A DNA stretch of 64,000 bases from Streptomyces sp. CC208A. Its GTDB lineage: Bacteria > Actinomycetota > Actinomycetes > Streptomycetales > Streptomycetaceae. A model generated the notes under the pieces. That model was not told the origin of the DNA. It saw only the letters and a list, made by a program, of their open reading frames with translations, and made no database searches. The stretch is taken from NCBI RefSeq assembly GCF_030010625.1, contig NZ_JASCXN010000002.1, forward strand, positions 186,001 through 250,000, in the 5' to 3' direction. Shown here in pieces: positions 9,579 through 17,212 of this stretch; the first letter of the stretch is position 1, and each line of letters starts with the position of its first letter. Made by a program: the position numbers and the translations under genes.

Positions 9579-10565
9579 GTGTCCACCAGCACCCCACCCC
9601 GTACCGCCGACCGGCGGGTCCACGCGGCCCGCCGGCCCGCGGCCCCGGGACCCGGTCGGCGCCATCCTGACCGGCCGGCCGGGTCCCGGCCCCGCTCCTG
9701 GTTCCGGCGCCTCGGCGCCCTGCCCTGGATCGCGCCCTCCGTCCTGCTCATCCTGGCCGTGGTCGTCTGGCCGGTCGTCGAGATGGTCCGCACCTCGCTG
9801 CGGAGGATCGACACCTCGGGTGCGGACCTGGGCCCGGCCGGGCTCGACAAGTACCGCAAGCTGTTCGCCGACCCCCGGCTCCCCGACGTCCTGACCTGGA
9901 CCGCCGTATGGACGGTCGCCGTCGTCGCGCTGACGATGCTGATCTCGCTGGCCCTGGCCCAGCTGTTCGACCAGCGCTTCCCCGGCCGCCGGATCACCCG
10001 CTGGGCGCTCGTCGCACCCTGGGCGGCCTCCGTCCTGATGACCGCCATCGGCTTCCGCTGGATGCTCGACCAGGTGGCCGGCGTCCTCAACCGGGTCCTG
10101 CTCGACCTCGGCCTCATCGACTCGGCCGAGGCGTGGACCGGCGACGCCGCGCACGCCAAGCCGTGGCTGATCGCCGTCGCCGTCTTCGTGTCGCTGCCCT
10201 TCACCACGTACACCCTCCTCGCCGGGCTCCAGACCGTCCCCGCGGAGGTGTACGAGGCGGCTCGTGCCGACGGCGCCTCACGCCTCCAGACCTACCTCCG
10301 GATCACGCTGCCCCTGCTGCGGCCGGCGTTCCTCGTCGCCCTGGTGATCAACCTGATCAACGTCTTCAACTCGTTCCCCGTCATCTGGGGCATGACCCAG
10401 GGTGGCCCCAACGCCGACACGGCCACCACCACGGTCCTCATGTACATGCTGCGCAGTTACGACGTGGCCGAGTCGGCCGCCCTCTCGGTGGTCAACTTCG
10501 CCGCCGTCATCGTCATGGTCCTGGTCTTCCTCAAGGTCAGCGGCTGGAAGGAGGCCGACCGATGA
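9579..10565 (+). CDS. Sugar ABC transporter permease (MalF-like)
   Basis: An integral membrane permease of about 328 residues in the binding-protein-dependent (MalF/LacF) family. After an arginine-rich cytoplasmic tail come six hydrophobic segments, the first being LPWIAPSVLLILAVVVWPVVEMV. The EAA loop that contacts the ATPase reads EAARADGASRLQTYLRITLPLLRP. I took the GTG at 9579; a GTG at 9540 overlapping the upstream stop codon is an alternative and would lengthen the tail by 13 residues. It pairs with the next gene, overlapping it by 4 bases (ATGA), to form the heterodimeric channel. Confidence 0.88.
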   Translation: MSTSTPPRTADRRVHAARRPAAPGPGRRHPDRPAGSRPRSWFRRLGALPWIAPSVLLILAVVVWPVVEMVRTSLRRIDTSGADLGPAGLDKYRKLFADPRLPDVLTWTAVWTVAVVALTMLISLALAQLFDQRFPGRRITRWALVAPWAASVLMTAIGFRWMLDQVAGVLNRVLLDLGLIDSAEAWTGDAAHAKPWLIAVAVFVSLPFTTYTLLAGLQTVPAEVYEAARADGASRLQTYLRITLPLLRPAFLVALVINLINVFNSFPVIWGMTQGGPNADTATTTVLMYMLRSYDVAESAALSVVNFAAVIVMVLVFLKVSGWKEADR

Positions 10566-11410
10566 GCACCGTGAGCACCGCGGCCCCGCGCCCGCGCCCC
10601 CGTACGAAGACCGTGCTGCTCACCGTCACGGCCTGGGCCCTGGCCGCGGTCTTCCTGCTGCCGTACGTCCAGATGGTGATCACGGCCGGGCGGCCGGCCG
10701 ACGAGCTGCGCGACAACGGCTACCTGCCGTCCCGCTTCGACTGGTCCGCGTTCACCCGCGTCTGGAGCGAGACCACACTCGGCCAGAACCTGTCCAACAC
10801 CCTGCTGATCGCGGCCGGTTCGACCCTCCTCGTCCTGCTGGCGGCGCTGCCCGCCGCGTACTACACGGCACGCGTCCGCTTCCGCGGGCGCACCGCCTTC
10901 CTGCTCCTGGTCCTCGTCACGCAGATGTTCCAGCCCACGGCCCTGCAGGTGGGGCTCTACCGGGAGTTCCACGCGCTCGGCCTGCTGGACACGACGGCCG
11001 TCCTGATGGTGGCCAACGCGGCCTTCAACCTCGCCTTCGCGGTCTGGATCATCAGCGCCTACATCGGCTCGATCCCCGTCGAACTGGAGGAGGCCGCGAT
11101 GATGGACGGCTGCGGCCGGGCCCGCGCACTGTTCCGGGTGACCCTGCCGCTGGCCGTGCCCGGCATCGTCACCGCCGTGATCTTCACCTTCATCGCGGCG
11201 TGGAACGAGTTCATCATGGGCCTGACGCTCACCACCTCACCCGAGCGGCAGCCCCTCACCGTCGGCATCAACAACATGATCGGTGCCTACACCGTTCAGT
11301 GGAACCAGGTGTTCGCCGCGTCCCTTGTGGCCATCGTGCCGGTGATCGTGCTGTTCGCGGTCATCGAGCGCCACGTGGTGTCCGGCCTGACCGCCGGGTC
11401 CGTCAAGTAG
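10562..11410 (+). CDS. Sugar ABC transporter permease (MalG-like)
   Basis: A 282-residue inner membrane permease with six hydrophobic segments and an EAA loop (ELEEAAMMDGCGRARALFRVTLPLAVPG). The start ATG at 10562 overlaps the previous permease stop (ATGA), which implies translational coupling. It is last in the importer operon and converges on the DeoR gene. It forms the translocation pore with the preceding MalF-like subunit. Confidence 0.9.
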   Translation: MSTVSTAAPRPRPRTKTVLLTVTAWALAAVFLLPYVQMVITAGRPADELRDNGYLPSRFDWSAFTRVWSETTLGQNLSNTLLIAAGSTLLVLLAALPAAYYTARVRFRGRTAFLLLVLVTQMFQPTALQVGLYREFHALGLLDTTAVLMVANAAFNLAFAVWIISAYIGSIPVELEEAAMMDGCGRARALFRVTLPLAVPGIVTAVIFTFIAAWNEFIMGLTLTTSPERQPLTVGINNMIGAYTVQWNQVFAASLVAIVPVIVLFAVIERHVVSGLTAGSVK

Positions 11411-11433
11411 CCCCGGGACCGGGCGTCGCAGCC

Positions 11434-12219
11434 CTACACGCAGTGGACGTCGACGCCCTGGTTGGTCAGCTGCTCGACCAGGTCGTCGGGGGCGTCGTGG
11501 TCGGTGACCAGGACGTCGATCTCGGGGATCGTGCAGACCCGGGCGAACGCGCGCTGGCCGAGCTTGGTGGAGTCGGCGACCACGATCACCTTCCCCGCCC
11601 GCTCGGCCATCGCGCGGTTGGCACTGGCCTCGCCCTCGTCGTGGGTGGCGGCGCCGAAGCGCGGGTCGACGGCGTTGACGCCGAGGATGGCGTAGTCGAG
11701 CGACAGGCCCTGGAGAACGGTCGTCGCCAGCGGTCCGGTCAGCTCGTACGACTGGGGACGGGCGACCCCGCCGGTGACCACGGTCTTCACGTACGGGCGG
11801 ACCGCCAGCTCGTTGGCGATGTTCACGGCGTTGGTCACGATCGTCAGCGCCGTGGACCCGCCGTGCTCGGCCAGGTCGGCCCGGGTCACCAGCTCGCGCG
11901 CCACCTCGGACGTCGTGGTGCCGCCGTTGAGCCCGACGACCGCGCCCGGGGGGATGAGCGCGGCGGCGGCGCGGGCGATGCGCTGCTTCTCGTCGGCCTT
12001 GCGCGCCGTCTTGTACCGCAGCGGCAGGTCGTACGAGACCCCGGACAGCACCGCCCCGCCGCGGGTGCGGGTGAGCAGCTGTTGACGGGCCAGCTCCTCG
12101 AGGTCGCGGCGGATGGTGGCGGGGGAGACGCCAAGCAGTTCGGCGGCCTCGCCGACCTCGATGCTGCCGCGCTCGCCCAGAGCGTCGAGCAGCCGCGTCC
12201 ACCGCTCGTGCGTGCTCAT
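11434..12219 (-). CDS. DeoR family transcriptional repressor (AgaR/GlpR-like)
   Basis: A 261-residue DeoR regulator. The N-terminal winged helix-turn-helix reads GSIEVGEAAELLGVSPATIRRDLEEL, where ATIRRDL is the family signature. The C-terminal DeoRC sensor domain, an ISOCOT fold that binds sugar phosphates, carries GLNGGTTT and VTGG motifs. The ATG at 12219 has AGGAG 7 bases upstream; the adjoining GTG at 12222 is less well spaced. It sits between the importer (convergent) and the SIS-ROK-PfkB-aldolase operon (divergent), as AgaR sits in amino-sugar loci. It probably represses both sets until a sugar phosphate intermediate accumulates. Confidence 0.88.
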   Translation of the reverse strand: MSTHERWTRLLDALGERGSIEVGEAAELLGVSPATIRRDLEELARQQLLTRTRGGAVLSGVSYDLPLRYKTARKADEKQRIARAAAALIPPGAVVGLNGGTTTSEVARELVTRADLAEHGGSTALTIVTNAVNIANELAVRPYVKTVVTGGVARPQSYELTGPLATTVLQGLSLDYAILGVNAVDPRFGAATHDEGEASANRAMAERAGKVIVVADSTKLGQRAFARVCTIPEIDVLVTDHDAPDDLVEQLTNQGVDVHCV

Positions 12220-12402
12220 CACCGTTCTCCTCGCCTCGTGACATCGCCTCGCGACATCCAGGAGCCGAGGGTAACCCGGTTCGCACTTCCGTGATCAACC
12301 CTTGCGCACTCTTGCTCAAAAATGCTCGATAGAGCTATAAACAAGTCATCTTCAATCATTCGGCGGGTGTGAGCCGGCCGTCACGTCCCTCGGGAGACCC
12401 CT

Positions 12403-13275
12403 GTGAGTCACATCGACGTGGAGATAGCCGAGCAGCCCTCGTGCTGGCGCCGGGCCCTTGAGACCCGACCGGCCGGGTTGCCCGAGGCGGGTGAGCGGGT
12501 CGCGGTCGTGGGCTGCGGCACCTCGCTCTACATGGCGCAGGCGTACGCGGCGCTGCGCGAGGGCGCCGGACTCGGCGAGACGGACGCGTTCGCCGCCTCC
12601 GGCTTCCCGGCCGCGCGCCGCTACGACCGGGTGGTGGCCATCAGCCGCTCCGGCACCACGACCGAGGTCCTCGACGCCCTCGGACGGGCCGGCGACACCG
12701 CCACGGTGGCGCTGACCGGTGATCCCGACACGCCCGTCAAGGACGCCGCCGACACCGTCGTGGACCTGTCCTTCGCCGACGAACGGTCCGTCGTGCAGAC
12801 CCGCTTCGCGACGACCGCGCTCGTCCTTCTGCGCGCCGGACTCGGACCCGTGCCGCCGGACCTCCTGCGGCAGGCCGACTACGCCCTGGCGTCCTGGCTG
12901 CCCGACGAGATCCTGAACGCCGGTCAGTTCACGTTCCTCGGCACGGGCTGGAGCACGGGGATCGCGCACGAGGCGGCGCTGAAACTGCGCGAGGCCTCCG
13001 GATCGTGGACGGAGTCGTACCCGGCCATGGAGTACCGGCACGGCCCCATCAGCGTCAGCGGACCCGGCACCGTCGTGTGGTTCTTCGGCGAACCGCCGGC
13101 CGGCCTCGTCGACCAGGTCCGCGAGACCGGCGCGTACGTCACGGCCTCGCCCGGCGACCCGCTCGCCGACCTGATCCGCGCCCAGCGCCTGGCCGTCGCC
13201 CTCGCCGAGCGCCGGGGCCTCGACCCCGACCGGCCGCGCAACCTCACCCGCTCCATCGTCCTCACCGGCTCATGA
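12403..13275 (+). CDS. SIS-domain sugar-phosphate isomerase/deaminase (AgaS-like)
   Basis: A 290-residue protein with two SIS (sugar isomerase) domains: the first contains GCGTSLYMAQAYA and the sugar-phosphate-binding SRSGTTTEVLDAL, the second LGTGWSTGIAHEAALKLREASG and AMEYRHGP, as in the isomerase half of GlmS. It lacks the glutaminase domain of GlmS, so it fits the AgaS/GlmS-like deaminase-isomerases that convert galactosamine-6-phosphate to tagatose-6-phosphate and ammonia. The GTG start at 12403 follows GGGAG. It is first of four tightly linked genes and overlaps the ROK kinase by 4 bases. The downstream tagatose-type kinase and aldolase support the galactosamine reading over a glucosamine one. 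The exact substrate is inferred. Confidence 0.8.
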   Translation: MSHIDVEIAEQPSCWRRALETRPAGLPEAGERVAVVGCGTSLYMAQAYAALREGAGLGETDAFAASGFPAARRYDRVVAISRSGTTTEVLDALGRAGDTATVALTGDPDTPVKDAADTVVDLSFADERSVVQTRFATTALVLLRAGLGPVPPDLLRQADYALASWLPDEILNAGQFTFLGTGWSTGIAHEAALKLREASGSWTESYPAMEYRHGPISVSGPGTVVWFFGEPPAGLVDQVRETGAYVTASPGDPLADLIRAQRLAVALAERRGLDPDRPRNLTRSIVLTGS

Positions 13276-14243
13276 CCACCGCCACGAGCACCGGAAGCAC
13301 CATGAGCACCGCCAGGACAGCCGCACGGACGGTCATCGCCCTGGACGTCGGCGGCACCTACATCAAGGGGGGCACGCTCACCGGCGGCGCCCCTGCCCTG
13401 GAACACACCGACCGCTGGTACACGCGCGCCGACCGCGGCCCCGAGGCGGTCCTGGAGACCGTCCTCGCCTGTGCCGAAGAACTCGCCGGGCGCTGCCCGG
13501 ACGTGGACGCGGCGGGGATCGTCGTCCCCGGCATCGTCGACGAGGAATCGGGCCTCGCCGTCCTCGCCGGCAACCTCGGCTGGACCGGCGTACCCGTCCA
13601 GGACTGGCTGGCCGAACACCTCTGCCTCCCGGTCGCCTTCGGCCACGACGTACGCGCCGGGGGGCTGGCGGAGGCGCGCCTCGGCGCGGGCCGCGGCTGC
13701 GCCGACTTCCTGTTCGTCCCGGTCGGTACGGGCATCGCGGCCGCCGCCTTCAGCCGGGGCCGCGCCCTCGCCGGCGGCCACGGCCGGGCGGGCGAGCTCG
13801 GCCACGTGGTCGTCCGGCCCGACGGCGCCCGCTGCCACTGCGGAGGGCGCGGCTGTCTGGAGACGGTGGCGTCGGCGGCGGCCATCGCCCGCCGCTACAG
13901 CCGCGCCACCGGCCGGCACGGGATCACCGCCCGGGACGTCCAGCGGCGCGCCGACGCCGGCGACACCGTGGCCGCCGGGATCTGGGCCGAGGCGATCGAA
14001 GCGCTCGCCGACGCCCTGGCCACGGCGGTCACGCTGTACGACCCCGAGCGCGTCGTCGGCGGCGGCGGTCTGGCCCGTGCGGGCGAGGCGTACCTGACGC
14101 CCCTGCGCGAGGCCCTCGCCCGGAGACTGAGCTTCCAGGCCATGCCGGAGGTCACCGAGGCCCGGCTCGGCGACCAGGCCGGCTGCATGGGCGCGGCTCT
14201 GCTCGCCCACGACCTCCTGGCACGGGAGGCGACAGGGCCGTGA
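13272..14243 (+). CDS. ROK family sugar kinase
   Basis: A 323-residue ROK (repressor, ORF, kinase) protein without an N-terminal helix-turn-helix, so a kinase rather than a repressor. The phosphate loop is VIALDVGGTYIKGG, the catalytic region GHDVRAGGLAEARLG, and the ROK zinc motif CHCGGRGCLE follows GELGHVVV. The likely reaction is phosphorylation of an amino sugar (GalNAc, galactosamine or a relative) at C6 before the SIS step. The ATG at 13272 overlaps the SIS stop (ATGA); a second ATG at 13302 is possible. No deacetylase is in the operon, so if the substrate is GalNAc, a NagA-type enzyme must act from elsewhere. Confidence 0.85.
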   Translation: MTTATSTGSTMSTARTAARTVIALDVGGTYIKGGTLTGGAPALEHTDRWYTRADRGPEAVLETVLACAEELAGRCPDVDAAGIVVPGIVDEESGLAVLAGNLGWTGVPVQDWLAEHLCLPVAFGHDVRAGGLAEARLGAGRGCADFLFVPVGTGIAAAAFSRGRALAGGHGRAGELGHVVVRPDGARCHCGGRGCLETVASAAAIARRYSRATGRHGITARDVQRRADAGDTVAAGIWAEAIEALADALATAVTLYDPERVVGGGGLARAGEAYLTPLREALARRLSFQAMPEVTEARLGDQAGCMGAALLAHDLLAREATGP

Positions 14244-15196
14244 TCGTGACCGTCACCCTCAACGCGGCCCTCGACATCACCCATCGCGTCGACCGCCTCC
14301 GCCCCCACTCCGCGCACCGCGTCCGCGCCGTCGGCGCCCGGGCGGGCGGCAAGGGGGTCAACGTGTCGCGCGTCCTGCACGCCCTGGGCCTCCCCACGCT
14401 CGTCACCGGCTTGGCCGGCGGCCCGACCGGCGAGGCGGTACGCCGCGAACTCCGCGAGGCGGAACTGCCGGAGCGCCTCACGCGCATCGACGGCGAGACC
14501 CGCCGCACGGTGGCCGTGGTGGACGAGCACACCGGCGACACGACGACGCTCCTCGAACCGGGCCCCGTCGTCCGGCCGGACGAATGGCGGAGCTTCCTCA
14601 CCGACTTCGACACGTGCGTCGACCGGGCCTCGGCCGTCGTGCTCTCCGGCAGTCTCCCGCCCGGCCTCCCCGAGGACGCGTACGCGACCCTCGTCCGCGC
14701 CGCGAGGGCCCGGGGCGTCCCGGCGATCCTCGACACGAGCGGCCCGGCGCTCCGCGCCGCCCTCGCGGCAGGCCCCGCCCTCGTCAAACCGAACGCGGAC
14801 GAACTGGCCGAGGCCACCGGCGAGCCGGACCCTCCCCCAGCCTCCGGCCGGGGGTACCCCCGTCTCGCCTTGCTCGGGGCGGCCGAGGCCCTGCGCGCCG
14901 CCGGTGCCGAGGCCGTGGTCGCCTCCCTCGGTCCGGACGGCCTCCTCGCGGTGACCCCGTCGGGCGCCTGGCGCGCCGCGCCGCCCGAGCGGCTGCGCGG
15001 CAACCCGACCGGCGCCGGTGACGCAGCGGTCGCCGCCCTGGCCCGCGGTCTCACGGCCGGCGTCTCCTGGCCGCGCCGGCTCGCCGACGCGGTGGCGCTC
15101 TCGGCCGCCGCCGTCGCCGCGCCGCTGGCCGGCTCGTACGACCCCACCGTCCACCGGCGCCTCCGCGGCGCCGTGGACGTCCACCCCCTCTCGTAA
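14240..15196 (+). CDS. PfkB family kinase, tagatose-6-phosphate / 1-phosphofructokinase type
   Basis: A 318-residue ribokinase-fold enzyme of the LacC/FruK group. The N-terminal signature reads NAALDITHRVDRL and AGGKGVNVSRVL; the C-terminal anion-hole signature with the catalytic aspartate reads GNPTGAGDAAVAALA. In this operon it most likely phosphorylates tagatose-6-phosphate to the 1,6-bisphosphate for the aldolase that follows. The GTG start overlaps the ROK stop (GTGA). Between EATGEPD and LALLGAAEAL there is an unusual stretch, PPPASGRGYPR, encoded by a palindromic repeat (14831-14862) that seems to have been inserted in frame; it lies at a surface loop position and probably does not abolish activity. 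Confidence 0.87.
   Translation: MIVTVTLNAALDITHRVDRLRPHSAHRVRAVGARAGGKGVNVSRVLHALGLPTLVTGLAGGPTGEAVRRELREAELPERLTRIDGETRRTVAVVDEHTGDTTTLLEPGPVVRPDEWRSFLTDFDTCVDRASAVVLSGSLPPGLPEDAYATLVRAARARGVPAILDTSGPALRAALAAGPALVKPNADELAEATGEPDPPPASGRGYPRLALLGAAEALRAAGAEAVVASLGPDGLLAVTPSGAWRAAPPERLRGNPTGAGDAAVAALARGLTAGVSWPRRLADAVALSAAAVAAPLAGSYDPTVHRRLRGAVDVHPLS
14831..14862. repeat. Palindromic repeat inserted in frame in the PfkB gene
   Basis: The segment contains a C-run/G-run hairpin (CCCCC, then AGCCTCCGGCC, then GGGGG) and directly after it the perfect 12-bp palindrome GGGGGTACCCCC at 14850-14861. It codes for the proline/glycine-rich insert of the kinase. Elements of this kind are scattered through Streptomyces genomes, so it resembles a dispersed intragenic repeat. 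That last point is from general knowledge, not from a second copy seen here. Confidence 0.6.
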
Positions 15197-15205
15197 GGAA
15201 CCGTC

Positions 15206-16066
15206 ATGCCTCTCGTAGGTACGGGGGACATCGTCGCCCCCGCCGCGCGCACCGGTCACGGCGCGGGCGCCTTCAACGTCATCCAGCTCGAACACGCCCA
15301 GGCGATCGTGGCCGGCGCGGAGGAGGCGGGCGCGCCGGTGATCCTCCAGATCAGCGAGAACGCGGCCCGCTACCACGGCGGTCTGCGGGCCATCGGCCCG
15401 GCGACCCTGGCCGTGGCCCGCGCCGCCCGGGTCCCGGTCGCGGTCCACCTCGACCACGCGACCTCCGACGACCTGGTCCACGAGGCCGTGGAACTCGGCT
15501 TCGCCTCCGTCATGTACGACGCCTCGGCCCTCCCGTACGAGGAGAACCTCCGCGCCACCGCGGCGATCACCGCCCACTGCCACGAGGCCGGGGTCTGGGT
15601 GGAGGCCGAGCTCGGCGAGGTCGGCGGCAAGGACGGCGTTCACGCCCCCGGCGCCCGCACCGACCCGGCCGGGGCCGCCGCCTTCGTCGCCGCCACGGGA
15701 GTGGACGCCCTCGCGGTCGCCGTGGGCACCTCCCACGCCATGCTCACCCGGGACGCGGCCCTGGACTTCGCCCTGATCCGTGCGCTGCGCGAAGCCGTCC
15801 CCGTACCGCTGGTCCTGCACGGCTCCTCCGGCGTCGCGGACGACGCGCTGACCGCCGCGGTCGATCACGGCATGACCAAGGTCAATCTCGCCACCCATCT
15901 GAACCGGGTCTTCACCACGGCCGCGCGCGAGGTGCTCGCCGGCGACCCGTCCCTTGTCGACACCCGCCGGTACCTCGGCGCGGGACGGACGGCGATGGCC
16001 GGTGAGGTGACGCGGCTGCTCGGCGTGCTCAGAGCCCCGGCCGCGTCCGTGACGCGGACACGGTGA
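15206..16066 (+). CDS. Class II fructose/tagatose-bisphosphate aldolase
   Basis: A 286-residue zinc-dependent aldolase of the GatY/KbaY/FbaA fold. Visible motifs are GAFNVIQLEHAQAIV, the catalytic-aspartate and zinc-ligand motif HLDHATS, the glutamate motif VEAELGEVGGKDG, and later histidine motifs VGTSHAM and LHGSSGV. It would split tagatose-1,6-bisphosphate into dihydroxyacetone phosphate and glyceraldehyde-3-phosphate. The ATG at 15206 follows AAGGA by 6 bases and lies 9 bases after the kinase stop. It is last in the operon. Fructose-bisphosphate activity is possible by family alone; the context favours tagatose. Confidence 0.87.
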   Translation: MPLVGTGDIVAPAARTGHGAGAFNVIQLEHAQAIVAGAEEAGAPVILQISENAARYHGGLRAIGPATLAVARAARVPVAVHLDHATSDDLVHEAVELGFASVMYDASALPYEENLRATAAITAHCHEAGVWVEAELGEVGGKDGVHAPGARTDPAGAAAFVAATGVDALAVAVGTSHAMLTRDAALDFALIRALREAVPVPLVLHGSSGVADDALTAAVDHGMTKVNLATHLNRVFTTAAREVLAGDPSLVDTRRYLGAGRTAMAGEVTRLLGVLRAPAASVTRTR

Positions 16067-16291
16067 CGAGCCGAGGCGGACCGGCGTCGGCCGGGCACCG
16101 GGGCCCGGTCCCGGGACGGCCTTCTGCCGAGGCGGCGGCCCGGCGCCCGGCAGGATGCGGTATCTCCCGTCGAGGAAGCCGCGCGCCGGGTGGTCCGGCT
16201 CGGCGGCCCCACGGTGAGGTCCGCGGAGAGCCGGGCGGGGCCGGGCACCGAGGCGCTCTCGGCCGGACCGGGTTCCTGCCGGGCGGGGGAG

Positions 16292-16699
16292 TCAGCCGCC
16301 GTGACCGGCGGCGTCGGCCGCGAGGTGACGGGCGAGGAACGCCACGCTCCGCGCGACGATCCCCTCCCCGTCATGCGCTCCGAGGAAGATGTGGTCCGCC
16401 CCGGGCACCGGGACCACCTCGGCCTCGGTGCCGCACGCGGTCAGTCGCTCCGCTGTCCCGCCGGTGTACTCCTCGGCGCCCTTGCGGTACGGCAGCGCGG
16501 GAAGCCCGACGCCCAGCGCGCCGACCACGAGGAGGTACAGCCCGTACTGGCTCACGACGTACGAGAGCAGGATCGGCCGGGACGGAATCGAAGCGGAGAC
16601 GGTGACGAAGGTGAAGGCCGCCGACACCAGCGCCGGCAGTACCGGCAGGGCGGTCAGTGTGCGGTGAACGATCCCCCTCTCATCGGCGTATGGAGACAC
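16292..16699 (-). pseudogene. Chimeric remnant carrying the C-terminus of an alpha/beta hydrolase
   Basis: The last 68 codons (16292 to about 16495) encode LPYRKGAEEYTGGTAERL, then VVPVPGADHIFLGAHDGEGIVARSVAFLARHL. This closely matches the C-terminus of the complete hydrolase at 30402-31346 (VELVPVDGADHIFLGASD, then TRSVSFLAEHL) and includes the catalytic histidine motif. The first 68 codons encode two hydrophobic segments unlike a hydrolase, so the nucleophile and oxyanion regions are absent. It looks like a broken paralogue joined to unrelated sequence; no function is likely. Confidence 0.6.
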
Positions 16700-17212
16700 G
16701 CGGCGCGGTGTCCCCGTCTACGTCGTCCGGCCGGGTGAACACCTGGGCGCGTCTCCCGCGCAGCCGACGAGCAGGCCGGGGGAAAACCGTGCTGCGTGCT
16801 GGAACGACAGCGCGGCTCATGTCCTCGCAGAGCCGACGAGCGGCCGGTATGCAGCCGATCCCGCGGCACCAGGTCTCACCTGGCGCTGACCGCATGTGCT
16901 GAGGGAGCAAGGCCGGGGTTGTCCTTGCGGAGGCCGGCGGACACCGACGTCGATCATCCCAACCGTCAGGTCCGCGTTTCGTTTCTCGGTAGCGGCAGGC
17001 GGAGCGCGGGACTGTGGGCGGGACTTCCGGCCGTACCGGCGCTGGGCCGGTGGCTGTCTCTGTCCACCTGGGAGTCCGAAGCCCACGAGCCGTCGCGCTC
17101 GCTCCGCCGACCGTGCTGTGGTGGGCCCTGGTCCGGTGGCCGATGTACCCGTACGCCATGGTCACCTGCCACCGGACCAACCGCTGAGGCACCGCCCCGG
17201 CGGAGAGACGGT
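16700..17212. other. Stretch without a recognisable gene
   Basis: Open frames exist on both strands but none has recognisable motifs, a convincing ribosome site or a plausible length. The element near 16895-16945 resembles a sequence near 24466-24514 (both contain GGCCGGGGTTGTCCT and CGGAGG). The gap occupies the place where ATPase genes of the neighbouring peptide-type importer would normally stand, so a deletion or rearrangement is possible. Confidence 0.5.

Noticed and set aside
12403..16066. Reading the SIS operon as fructosamine or glucosamine catabolism
   Set aside because: A tagatose-type PfkB kinase plus class II aldolase would be superfluous for glucosamine-6-phosphate, so the galactosamine route is preferred, though not proven.
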